From positions 11,243,723 to 11,307,722 of the forward strand of contig JBBMOA010000003.1 of NCBI GenBank assembly GCA_037954235.1: 64,000 nucleotides of DNA, read 5' to 3'. Within the stretch, counting starts at the first letter, position 1, and the number at the start of each line of letters is the position of its first letter. Positions 12,309-23,425 of this stretch are shown here, in pieces. The position numbers and the translations under genes are program-made. This DNA is from Aulostomus chinensis. Lineage: Eukaryota > Chordata > Actinopteri > Syngnathiformes > Aulostomidae. Under the pieces are notes generated by a model. It did no database searches, was not told the DNA's origin, and worked only from the letters and a program-made list of their open reading frames with translations.

Positions 12309-12332
12309 CCTCCCTTTTTTTTTTTTTTTTTT
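12309..12332. repeat. poly-T tract within the L2 3' UTR
   Basis: A C-run followed by about 20 T. On the element's sense strand it is poly-A followed by G. Confidence 0.8.
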
Positions 12333-12444
12333 GGACAAACATACAACATCACACAACACAGTTAGTGCTACATAATCACTAAGTGCTGGGTCTTGGACCC
12401 TCTGACTTATTCTACCCCACAGGACAAAGAGAAGAAGAGTCAGG

Positions 12445-13401
12445 TTAAGTGCCTAGGTGTTCTCTAAACAATTGAGTCTTCAATTGTCTCTTAAAAGTAG
12501 AAAGGGCCTCAGCAGAACGCACAGAGTTCGGTAGTTCGTTCCACCATTTGGGAACAACAGAAGAGAAGAGTCTGGCTAGAGATTTAGAGCAGCGCTGGGC
12601 TGGAAGCACCAGGCGTCTTTCGCATGCAGAGCGTAGTGGGCGAGAAGGAGAGTAGACCTGGATCAGGGATTCCAGGTAGGCTGGAAGGCTTGTAATTGTT
12701 TTGTAAGCCAAGAGAAGTGCCTTGAATTTGATTCTGGCTGCCACTGGAAGCCAGTGAAGAGAAACCAGCAGCGGGGTGACATGGGCCCTTTTGGGCTGGT
12801 TGAAGACCAGACCTGCTGCTGCATTCTGGATCATCTGCAGAGGCTTGAATGAGCATGCAGGGAGGCCTGCCAGAAGAGAGTTGCAGTAGTCAATGCGTGA
12901 GATGACAAGAGCCTGAACCAGAATCTGTGTGGTCTGTTGGGTCAGGAAGGGTCTGATCTTCCTGATGTTGTAGAGGGCATAACGGCAAGACTGAGAAACT
13001 GAGGCCACATGAACCTTAAAGGTCAGCTGGTCATCAATCATGACACCCAGGTTTCTGGCTGAGTTTGTGGGCACAAGTAGGCTCGAGTCAAGTTGGACAC
13101 TGACCTGAGGCTGAACAGATGGACAAGCTGGAAAGACCATAAGTTCAGTCTTAGACAGATTCAGTTGAAGGTGGCGTTCCTTCATCCATGTGGAGATATC
13201 AGCCAGACACGCTGATATACGATCTGAGACCGTTTTGTCATCATGTGGAAAAGAGAGGAAAAGCTGAGTGTCATCAGCATAACAGTGGTAGGAGAAGCCG
13301 TGGGAGCGGATCACTGCACCGAGTGAGGTGGTGTACAGAGAGAAGAGAAGGGGACCAAGTACTGACCCCTGGGGAACCCCAGTCGATAGGCCATGTGACA
13401 C
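12445..13401 (-). pseudogene. L2-type reverse transcriptase, C-terminal half
   Basis: This frame of 318 residues begins within the RT palm. STGVPQGSVLGPLLFSL (residues 6-22) is RT motif 4, and YHCYADDTQLF (38-48) holds the catalytic YADD. NLGVMIDDQLTF is the following conserved block, and LHWLPVAARIKFKALLL, PSRPLRSA and WNELPNSVR are the usual C-terminal signatures of the L2 clade. The catalytic aspartates are intact. The upstream RT motifs, the endonuclease and ORF1 are missing, and a frameshift separates the WFKPYLTGR block from this frame. Without the N-terminal half it cannot retrotranspose. The ATG at the frame start is incidental. Confidence 0.88.
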
Positions 13402-13486
13402 CTAGACACCTTTCCTCGCCATGACACTCTGAAGGATCTGCCTGTGAGGTAGGGCTTGAACCACAACAGGGCAGAATAGACAATAG

Positions 13487-14720
13487 CAGTGGCGATTTTT
13501 GTGGCCCCGGCCAGCAATGAAATCTCATTGGCCACCCTTGTGGCCACCCCAGACCTGACTGGTAGTTCAAGTCCATCAACCCAAGAAGCTTTTTTTTTTT
13601 TCCCCAAACGCCTTCAATCAATGATGACAGCTCAGAAGATTTTTTGATTTAGAGCTACATTGACCCAGGACCAGTATTATATTTTCAATTGACAGTAAGA
13701 CACAGGCTGTGTGAGCTGATCTCAGGTCTGCTAGGCGGGCCGTGTGCACTTGGTCAATGGCCAGTCAAGGTCAGTATGGGTCACAGGCAGAGATTGTTTT
13801 TGTTGAAGATGCACAGTGCGCAGGCAGTGACACCAACCTGAGAGACGAGGTCAGCTGACACTGAGTTTATCCTGAATTTCGATCTGAATGTGAAAACTTT
13901 CATGTAGCATGTTAACAGCAGCTAGCTTGAGCGAGCAAGACCCTGCACCGCATTCAGCAGTTTTAGTTACTGTTGAGTGGATATAGACATATGAAATGCA
14001 TCGTTTAATGATTTAATGGCGGAAGTGTCTGGAGGGTTTAACAGCTGTGTGTTCAGCGATGACGATGTCATGCTGTTATGTAATATTGCATGCACAGCAG
14101 CGTGCATGGGGGGGTGCTGTCTTCATCTTTGCTGTGACTGTGCCATATAATGTTAATAACATTTTAAAGTTTAAAGTTTAAAATTTACTTTCATGATAAA
14201 AACTTTATCATTGCCTTTGATATGAATCATTTTGTATGATTACTTTGTGATTTTCGTTTAGTTTCGTGTAGTTTTTTTGTTTTTAGGTGCACTTTTAGTT
14301 TCTTGTGTGCAGTGTTTTTTTTATTTACTATTTAGTGTTGTCTGACATTTTAAATTCAACAAATATACTTATTAAAAAATGCGTAACTGGGATTTCCTGA
14401 ACAATTACAAAACCAGATGACATGTTAAAATAACTAGCGGTTCCCCGGACTGTTATGCTGTAGATTGAAATGGGACAGGAAAACTTGGACAGGAAAACTT
14501 GTCAAATTTCAAACAGTCTGACACTGAACACAGACAATTCATTGAATGCTTGCACAAGTCTTAGTATGATATATGTGTGTAGATGTTGGTGCAAAGCAAT
14601 GCGATATTTAAACATCACGTATGATCAAATGCTGCTCAAAAAAGTCCCCTCAGCATGTCCCCCCCCAGCTCTGTGCCCAATCTTGGCCACTCCTGTAAAA
14701 ATATCCTGGATACGCCACTG
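13487..14720. mobile_element. hAT-like non-autonomous DNA transposon
   Basis: It begins CAGTGGCG (13487-13494) and ends CGCCACTG (14713-14720), a perfect 8-bp inverted repeat in the hAT style; both ends are followed inward by similar T-rich then ggcca-rich sequence. The flanks gacaatag (left) and gacaacct (right) match in the first five of eight positions, compatible with a decayed 8-bp target duplication. The 1.2-kb interior, including AT-rich sequence at 14150-14370, encodes no transposase. Confidence 0.6.
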
Positions 14721-16130
14721 GACAACCTGGCAGACAGGATGATTCATTAATGCTTTCCTCAGCTCAGGGACGTTTACTGGACATGAAGCCTTCATTTTTC
14801 CTTTTTTCATGGGTTCATTTCGAGAACACAGGTTTTGGATGTCCGGCTGTACAGTAACTGCGAGTAGATTAAAGAACTCCATCGAGTCTTTGAAAGCTGA
14901 GCATCAGTATCTTTAATGGTCACAGAAACATCTACACATTCCACAACAGGACTGTCTCTTACCTCTGAGCGTTGTTAGATTGATGTGATTACCTTCCAGG
15001 GTTCACAGCTTTCCACAGGATTGGAGGGAGGAAAGAACGGAACATCAGCGGAGACTGGAAATGCACTTCCATTGATGCTCGCTGGAGTGATGTCATCAGT
15101 CAGCGTTGGCTCAGTAGTGTATTAGCTGATTAAGGCTAAAATGATCCCTGTTCAAATGACAGCTTTAAACATTATTGTCTACATACCTGTGAGTAGGCCA
15201 ACTGGTTTTCTTTGGTTGTTGTGGATCTTTTTTTTAAATATTAACATGACGCATAAAACATGATAACAGAATATGTAGAAAAATTTTAAATCTAAACTTT
15301 TACTACAGCGGAGAATATTTTTGTCTGTATGTAAGGAACACTTCACACAAACACAGGCACTCACACTCTGACTCAACCTTGGTAAATGTCCCTGTGTATG
15401 TGAACGAATAGCACTGGAGGCATGTCAGGTCACATGCATGACATCGTATTTGTGAAATGGATCAAGAGCTGATGTGCGTTTGCATAATCCTCTCTGTTTA
15501 TGATGGCTTATATCTTAATTACCAGCATCTGCTCTTTCTGATGCAGTGAGAATATCGGCTACAACAAACTCCCCATCGAAAATCTGTAGAGACTTTCTGT
15601 TAACAATCTCTGGTCCTCTGAGGGTTGGTGGTTAACCAGGATGAGTATAGCTATGATGCTCTGCAGCCTACCCATCTGGGAGATTAACCACTGGGGACAG
15701 CAATGGGGCCACTTGGTAGGGACTGTTATGTGCCGCCTCCAGAGGCTTGTTTCTACAGATGATAAAATGTGTTTGTTAATTGCAACAATATGTTTTTTTT
15801 GTTTGCTGTTGCAGCTGTAGTTGTAGGCAGTGGAACAAATCTGACTGCGCCATTTTGTAGCATAACTGCAGCCTTAGCGTTCACCTTGAATTAGGTTGAA
15901 AACACACACAAAAAACAAAAACAAATGCAAATCTGGAATGACTGACTGGGCAATGGTGGTGGGGTTATGTGTGCTTACCAGCAGATCTGGTAATCATCAT
16001 CGCTGTGTTTCTCAAAACTGTACCAGATTACCAGGGCACGATGTTCAGTCTAGGAACAATACCACATTACTAACTTTAACTGTTTGGTTACATTATATTC
16101 CTATGAAACATACTTATTTTACCAGGCAGG
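14721..16130. other. spacer, no gene seen
   Basis: No exon, RNA gene or repeat could be supported in this 1.4-kb stretch. Confidence 0.5.
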
Positions 16131-16140
16131 CATTGTAGTG

Positions 16141-16522
16141 AGGGGGAACGGTGGTGCAGTGGTCAGCACTTTCGCCTCACAGCAAGAGGGTTCCGGGTTC
16201 AAGTCCCGGCTCCAGCACAGGATCTTTCTGTGTGGAGTCTCCATGTTCTCCCTGTTCCTGTGTGGGTTCTCTCTGGTACTCCAGCTTCCTCCCACAGTCC
16301 AAAGACATCAAGAGAGGACGAGGCTGATTGATACTCTAAATTGACTGTAGGTGTGACTGTGAGTGTGAATGGTTGTCTGTCTCTATGTGCTGGCCTTGAG
16401 ATGGACTGGTGACCTGTCCAGGGTGAACCCCGCCTCTTGCCCAAAAGCCACTGGGATGGGCTCCAGCCCCACCACGACACTTAACAGGATAAGCGGAAGA
16501 AAATGGATGGATTGATGGATGA
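16141..16522 (+). mobile_element. tRNA-derived SINE, full length with target duplication
   Basis: The A box TGGTGCAGTGG (16152-16162) and B box GGTTCAAGTCC (16196-16206) match the RNA polymerase III internal promoter, with the spacing seen in tRNA-derived SINEs. The 3' end is gataagcggaag followed by GATG-type repeats, a tail resembling that of fish Rex3/RTE LINEs, which may supply the retrotransposition machinery. A 10-bp direct repeat, cattgtagtg (16131-16140) and cattgttgtg (16523-16532), flanks it with one mismatch. Frames across it give only spurious ORFs. Confidence 0.88.
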
Positions 16523-16532
16523 CATTGTTGTG

Positions 16533-17520
16533 ACCTTGGACACTTCCTCGACTGGAGTCAAATTGTTCAAAATCCACAGCACACTACACACTCATACACA
16601 ACTGGAATGATCTACCAGTAACCACCAGACTGGCAAACAATACAAAACATGCTAAGGAGGAAAGTGAAGAAAAAATTAATTTAGATGGAGTTACTTATGG
16701 AAATAGTCTACTTGAAACTGGCAGTTTTGTTTGTTTATCAACTCAATCCTGCGTTAAACAAAAAAAAAATATGAATCAACTGATTAATTATTTGTTTATT
16801 ATCAGGTATCAGATTTCAATATTCTTATAATTATGTGAAACTATTTGTTGTGTTTGGTGTTGATAGTGAATTGATTGGTTGTGTTGACTCCAGGAAGACT
16901 TGCTGTCATTAAATTGGCAACTAATGGGTATCCTTACAACATCACATCAACTACATTATTCAGCAATTATCTGTACTTTACACTTGTTAGGTAGAAACAG
17001 CTGAACAAATTAACACAATTGACAATTATGACAGTTGGCTGAGGATGATATTTTTTCTTGCTCTAACTATCTGGTACTTTAGTTCTTTAAATCAGCGCAG
17101 TCTTTGTTGTTGTCTGTGTCAGTGTTCGTGTTCATTTTTTGCTAAAATACAAAGTTCAGAGCAGATCTGCTTGCAGTGGGTCAACAGTGAATTATTCATG
17201 GACCCATACCATGCAATTATGACCCAGTTGCATTTTATTTGGAACTCCAGTGGGCAATAGTTCTTTTAATGGCAATCAAAACAAATTATACAAGAACTGA
17301 CTGACTACACTTGTCTGTCTTATTGCTTCAACTGTTAAGTTGGAGCTCAAAAATGTAAAATGGCATGTTGTGTTTCTCCTCTAGAATAAAGGCAGGAGTA
17401 ACGTACCAGCAAGACAAAAGCTTGAAAGCATGATTTTTCTTTTTTACTTTTTGATACTCATTTCCCACATTTGAAGTTTTTACTGTCGTTTAGTCACAAA
17501 CACGATGAAACTGTTAATCT
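16533..17520. other. spacer, no gene seen
   Basis: AT-rich sequence with no supportable gene or repeat. Confidence 0.5.
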
Positions 17521-17521
17521 T

Positions 17522-17562
17522 CTCTTACCCCCTGCCCCCCCACCCCCACCCCCACCCCTAAC
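17522..17562. repeat. C-rich tract (G-quadruplex-prone on the minus strand)
   Basis: Six or more runs of 4-7 C separated by one to three bases. The complementary strand fits the G-quadruplex pattern and this strand the i-motif pattern. Confidence 0.85.
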
Positions 17563-17765
17563 CCCATCTCTCTCCTCCCCCTCTCAACCCCAGAGGATGG
17601 CCGCCCACTCTGAGCCCAGTTCTGCCTGAGGTTTCTTCCTGTTTAAAGGGAGTTTTTTTCTGGCCACCGTCGCCGAGTGCTTGCTCATGTGGGAATGTTG
17701 GGACTCTTTCTTTGAATTAAAGAGTGAGAGTGATAATAAAATTGACTGATTGATTGGTTGAGCTT
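17560..17765 (+). mobile_element. dispersed fish retroelement tail, copy 1
   Basis: It contains gaggatggccgcccactctg, then ctgaggtttcttcctgttta, a ttttttctggccaccgtcgc block and tgttgggactctttctttga, ending in an attgactgattgattgg repeat. I recall this series from very abundant fish repeats, where it looks like the 3' end of a retroelement; I cannot name the family. A more diverged copy lies at 33625. Confidence 0.6.
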
Positions 17766-18399
17766 CTTCTCTTAAGCTTCTTGTCGCAACATTTACTGTA
17801 TAAACTTTTATGAAAAAACACACATTCTGAACTTCGGGGAGGATATTTACCTTGTCGGGGATGGTACGTCATATTCATTGTCCTTAATCCTTCACATCAC
17901 GAACGTCATCATCAATGCAAAAAAACCAAACCAAAAACCTTGCTGTTGTGAGCATCCATTAGTAAATCCCCAACGCTCCTCTCAGCAAACTTCAATGGTA
18001 AATAGAAAAGAAGCATCACATGAAACAGCAGGATGTCCTGTCATAAAGGACTGCAGTATTTGTCAGATGGAGAAAAAAATGACTTAGTATAGAATGTCTT
18101 TATATTCATCAGACAAGAACAACTAAATTTAAACACAGGCCTTTAGGTGTTATAGGATGAAAATAATACATAAATAAAATAGGCTCTAAAACACATCACA
18201 CACGAACGCACCAACATTTAGTAGGGTTATCGCATGATCCATAAAAATTATTGTACACGTGAATTTTGCAGTATTTAGTGCTGTTATGGCTCTGGCGTAA
18301 ACCCCTCCCCTCCCCCCCAAAAAAACAACAACAAAAAAAACCAAAAACAAAACCTGTTCTTTAATCTGTGTATTTGTCCTTTCAATGTCCTGAAGCATC
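17766..18399. other. spacer, no gene seen
   Basis: No gene or repeat could be supported. Confidence 0.5.
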
Positions 18400-19285
18400 T
18401 GCCTGAGGGCAGCAGTTCAGAGACAGATTGTTTGAGGTGAGATGGGTCTCTGAGAATATTCAGTGCTTTCCTGAGGCAGTGACCGTTCAGGCCTTCCAAG
18501 GAGGGCAGGGGGCAGCGGATAATATTTTAGGCCGTCGTGAGAACCTGGTGGAAACACACAGAGGCAATACACCATGATGCTCTCTACAGAGCAATGATAG
18601 AAGGATACAAGCAGGTTTTGTGTAAGGCGGTAATTTCTGATTACTCTCAGGAAGTGGAGTCTCTGCTGTGCCCTCTTGATGACAGCAGCGGTGTTGACGC
18701 TCCAGGTCAGATCCTCTTTTATGTGCACACCCAAGAACTTAAAGTTGCAGACCCTCTCCACACATTCCCCGCTGATGAACAGGGACTGAACGTCTGTTTT
18801 TTTTCCTCCTTCGTCTTGGTGTTCAGGATCAGGTTGTTTTCTGTACACCACACTGACAGCTGCTCCACCTCGTCCCGATATGCAGACTCACCCCCCCCAG
18901 AGATGAGCCCCACCACACTAGTTTCATCGGTAAACTTGATGATGATGTCTGAATGCAGTTGTAGGTGTAGCGGGGGTAGAGCAGTGGGCTCGGCGCACAG
19001 CCCCGCAGGGAGCCGGTGCTGAAGCTGAGGGATGAACAGGTCCACCCTCTGGGAACAATCTGACGGAGAGTCCCTGATCCAGAGGCAGACGGAGTGGAAT
19101 ATTCCCGGGGCTGTCAGTTTGGTCACCAGTCTGTTAGGGAGGACAACACTGAATGCAGAGCTGAAGTCAGGTGGGACAGAGCGGAGTGGAGAGCTGTGTC
19201 CTCCGTGGACCTGTTAGCTCTGTAACCAAACTGGTGAGGGTCAAACCGGGGCCATTGCCTGAAAAGGCTCACACTTGATATACAA
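18400..19285 (-). pseudogene. decayed Rex1-like reverse transcriptase fragment
   Basis: Read on the minus strand from 19285, the RT motifs appear in order but in shifting frames: HQFGYRANRSTEDTALHSAP (near 19200-19250), a decayed STG-PQGC-LSPLLY block (near 18990-19030), KFTDETSVVGLISGG (about 18880-18940), ESAYRDEVEQLSVWCTENN, then after a frameshift FKFLGVHIKEDLTW, AQQRLHFLRVIRNYRL and SFYHCSVES. In active relatives the catalytic site reads FADDT; here it is FTDET, so the second aspartate is lost. The order and wording fit the Rex1/Babar group of CR1-like LINEs, recognised from memory. The copy is 5'-truncated and inactive. Confidence 0.72.
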
Positions 19286-19377
19286 TTAACTGAGAAGGAG
19301 ATCCAACCCTTGTTCTATTTAGTTTTTGATTGCATTATTATTTTCACTTTGGACGGCTAGATTTTTCCTGTGACTCA

Positions 19378-19382
<5 letters not shown>

Positions 19383-19416
<34 letters not shown>
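19383..19416. repeat. (AC)n microsatellite
   Basis: About 17 AC units, followed by mixed CT/AC words to about 19480. Confidence 0.95.
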
Positions 19417-19420
<4 letters not shown>

Positions 19421-19479
19421 GCACTTTCATACACTTACTCTCTCTCTCACACACGTACACACACATACACACACAGCAT

Positions 19480-22400
19480 AATTTTCAATAAAAATGCAGA
19501 ATTGTGGGATAAAACTCTTGATTGGGTCTGTCATACATTTCTCATCTGAAATGTTTTTTCTTCAAATTCAACTCCATAAGAAACAACACTCGCTAACACT
19601 CATTTATCCATAACTGTAAGCTGCTAATTTCAATGATTCATTAATGACAACACTGTAAATGTTGATATAAATGCCAATCATGTGACTGGCCTCATCACAA
19701 GGCTTCATATCCAAAGATTTATTTGATCTGATTGCTTCATGCGGCTTGCGAGTGGATTTTCGTTCTTCACTGTACCCGAACTATTCATGTTTTATTAATG
19801 TCATATGATGTTGAGTTGGGTTCTCCTAACTGACTTACCAAGTCATCCTTTTCCTTGTCACAAATCAAATTAGCCCAGGCTGTGATTAATCATCAGGCGG
19901 AGCACCCTGTGAAAGGGGGCTGACACCTTATTAATTTCCTTAATTACATCTTGTATTAGGTTTCAGAATCATCCCGTCTAATTATGCTGCCTTTGACTCT
20001 GAACACTTTCAACCTGGCTACACAAATTATTTGTGCAACCAGGGGTGCGTAAATGGATTTTATTTAATATCGGCGAGTGTGATTAATCCAATAAAGATGG
20101 AGGATTCAGGGGAAAGGTCTTCTTTCTTATGTGGCAACTAATGTTAGGTTGTAATGTTGGGCTGACATGGACTTTAGCAACATCTGACTTTCAGTGCATA
20201 CTTGGAAGGAATATGCAGAATGACCGTAAACTTGTAAGCTGTATTGTAGCAGTCAAATTTAAAATACATTCCAAGGTGTCATTGACACTTGACTAAATTG
20301 CGTTGCAGTAAAAGAACAAACAACTGTTCTTAAATGTAGAAATGTACCTTAAATGTATTGTCTTGTGTCTTTATATCGTGTAATATATTTCTAACCAGCA
20401 TGAATCAAAACAAACATCTGAATGCTGCAGCACAAACCTGAGCATTTGTGTTGTGCCAACTTATGAATCAGCTAAATGATCAACATATCTCATAAGAGTT
20501 TATGGATATGCTTGCAGAGCTTTGCTTTCAGTGTCATTATTTGTGTTTAGTGGGCAATTCTAAGGGCGCTGAAATGAAAAAGAGAGATTTTGTGGCTGAG
20601 TGCACATACCCCTCCCTTAAATCATAGAGGGACTGTGCTGTTTAATCGATGACACAGTCCAGACGTTCATTTACTAAGTTGTTCACATGGGGAGCAAGTT
20701 TAAATAGTTTTACTTGGAGTGCTTCAGGAAAATGCTCTGCCAGTGTTATATGTAATGAGAGCAGTGGCAGGGGACATCCCCACACTGGCCTGGAGTGGAT
20801 TGTATCGGGAATCACAATTTCGCTTTTGGAAGGCCTTTCGAAAGCTTTCCTGGTCTAGTAATGACTCCATACAAAACAAACAGGAGTGTTTTAATCCTGA
20901 GGGTTAAATGTTAAATGTGCTTCTGTAAGTGGATACTATATTATAATCAACATTCAAGTAAAGTATGAACTGTGTTTTTCTAGGGGGAGCAGCCGGTTAT
21001 GTATGTAAGTCATCCCCAAACTTAAAAATGCAGCAGACTTATTTTATGTCTGAAAGTCTTCCAAGACCAAGCCAGGCAACTCTGATCATACACGCTGTCA
21101 GAGCCAGAGTCGTGACGGGATTTATCTTTCTTGTGTGTTTATTCCTGTTTACTGAATTTACCAAATGTCTCCTCCTACTCAACCCTATCTATGATCATGT
21201 TTGCATTTATTATGAACACAAATTTTAAGTCAATTGTGGATTAAATGCACATTAGGTATTTCTTAATCAACAGCTTTGGACTGAATAAAATCAGACTTGG
21301 TTCATTCACCGCTCACCAGGAAACAGCCAAAGCTTCAGTGACCAATACTTTACTTAAACTTGGTTCTTGGTTGTGCAGCGGTCTCCATTTGGACCCAGAA
21401 AAGATAAATCCAAACCATTAATCATAACACACAAACCTGACCAAAATAACAACTGTGTGAGTGTTGGCCTACAGCAATGCAAATCAATAATTGATTCACA
21501 GGAACAATTTATGAACCAACAAATTCATAAACTCGAATACAAATGGTGAGTTGTTCATAGGGCTCAAGAGTGTGAGCATCTCGCTTGCATTTGCCACGAA
21601 ACATGCATTATATATTTGTTTACCCTCAAACTGGTTCTGAGTGATCACAGCTATCATGAGAAACCTTTCTTCCCCAGCAAAATTCATCATCGTAGAAAAG
21701 CGAGAACAAAAATGTTTCTTAATTCTTTTCCCGCCAGTGTTGTCAGAAGAAGTTTTTTTTTAACATTTACACTCTTTCTTATCTTGTCTTATCTTTCAAG
21801 ACAACCAGATTTTCTTGGATTTGAAAAAAAATTTAGCCTAAAAAGAAAGAGTTTTTTTTTTTGTTGAAATTATGACATGAATGAGGATTGCTTTCATCAA
21901 AACTGATTATTTTTGGAGAAATTGCAGGGAAAAATGCATTTATGTGAAAGAAGTCATTTTTTGACCACAAAATAGTAAAAACAATATGTCATCTATTGGA
22001 ACTTTTTGTATAGTTTGTCCATCTAGTTGCATTCATCAGTGTGGCCTGACAAATAAAACGCCTTGTGCTGATGGCTCAGGCTGTTGAATCTCACTTCCAA
22101 TGTGGATCAATGACCATCACCTTGAGACACAGACACCATTCTATTTGGGATGATAGCTTGGGGAACAACAAGGAGGAGAAGGTAACACAAAACAGAAATA
22201 CCCTGGACAGTCATAGCCAGGCGCTCTCATGGGAATAACATCTAAATTGGTTTCTGCTCATGTTAACATCCCAGTAGTGAGGCCTGCTATACTGGCTACT
22301 TTGATAAAGGAGGGTTTTCTGCACTGTCACATGCTCCTTTGCTTGCATACTGGTTGCTATGGTGATTTGTATAAGAGTGTCTGTTGTTAGTTACATGCAT

Positions 22401-23200
22401 AAAGAACCTATAGAGTTCAAACGTTACAGATTTCACCTGCCTCTACGTGTGTTGAATCTAAACGAGGCAAGCCTGACTTTCCCGAGTGGCTCCGTTTCCT
22501 CCTGGTCGGAGGTCTCGGCCCTTTCTCATTGCTACTTGTCCTTCTGCTGCTCATTTGTATACCAGAGGAGGAGACAGGAAAGTAGCTGAGGGTGGAAATG
22601 GGGAAGGAGGTCCCATCCTGCACCCATAGACCATCATCTTTTCCCAGACCAGAAAAAAGAAAAATCAGCACATCAGAACATGTACAAAGCACTAATAAAG
22701 GTTTAAACAAGAGAAAAATAACCCTACAATTAGCTTTGCTGCTCTACATAAACTAAATATCACAGTAATTTATTTTAAATAAATTTCGGTATGCCACACA
22801 TTATATATCAAACTCTTTCACAGTATTTTATTATTTTCCTTTAGAAACATCATGCAGAGAAAAGCTGATATAAATTCATGCAAACTAATTGCTAACACAG
22901 CGTATTGTGTGTTAGTGTATTGAATTGGAACACAAATTAATTGTACAATCAAATGGCTTTTTATATGTCCATGACACCTCCCAGGCTCTCTGTTTTTCTG
23001 TATTGTTGTGTTTTTAATTATGTTTATGGGTTTATGAATTGCCGTGACGTGTGTCTTTTATGACAAAAGAGAAGTGATTCAGTTTGAAAGGCAACAGAAT
23101 GAAAAGAAATATTATTGAATTGACATTGAAGGTGATATAATACAGAGGACACAACTCCAGGTAATGACCAGGTGAGGAAAGTTTAGAATGAAAAACTAAA
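19480..23200. other. spacer, no gene seen
   Basis: No exon or transposon was recognised. The part 19850-20110 looks like a conserved non-coding element and is listed separately. T- and A-rich runs near 21750-21860 give meaningless ORFs. Confidence 0.5.
19850..20110. promoter_or_regulatory. candidate conserved non-coding element
   Basis: This repeat-free, AT-rich block is dense in homeodomain-type cores: the palindrome gtgattaatcat, ttattaattt, cttaattac, tctaattatg and gtgattaatccaat within 230 bases. Such clusters are typical of deeply conserved vertebrate enhancers around neural genes. This is composition-based inference only. Confidence 0.25.
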
Positions 23201-23201
23201 C

Positions 23202-23423
23202 TATCCAGGGTTCACCCTGGACGGGTCACCAGTCCATCACAGTGCCAACACATACAGACAGACAACCATTCACACTCACAGTCACACCTACGGTCAATTT
23301 AGAGTATCAATCAGGAACAGGGAGAACATGCAAACTCCACACAGGAAAATCCCGTGCTGGAGCCGGGACTCGAACCCGGAACCTTCTTGCTGTGATTGCT
23401 AACCACTGCACCACCGTGCTGGC
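23202..23423 (-). mobile_element. tRNA-derived SINE, internal and 3' deletions
   Basis: Reverse orientation of the same family: gccagcacggtggtgcagtg is the head, and ggttcgagtcccggctcc is a perfect B box (GGTTCGAGTCC). The middle has a deletion between the ccctgttcctg and ttgatactctaaattg segments, and the 3' gataagcgg/GATG tail is missing. Confidence 0.8.
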
Positions 23424-23425
23424 AT

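Larger units (their letters stand above)
12131..13486 (-). mobile_element. L2-clade LINE, 5'-truncated, with RT C-terminal half and 3' end
   Basis: On the minus strand it carries the C-terminal half of a CR1/L2-type reverse transcriptase (12445-13401), a 3' UTR with the block atttagcagacgcttttgtc (12161-12180) that is common at the 3' end of fish L2 elements, and a tail of 7-8-bp units (attgtaga-like, 12131-12159), as CR1/L2 elements have. RT homology continues upstream of the long frame (ALLWFKPYLTGRSFRVSW, 13420-13475) in another frame. The 5' end stops at the hAT-like element at 13487. Confidence 0.85.
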
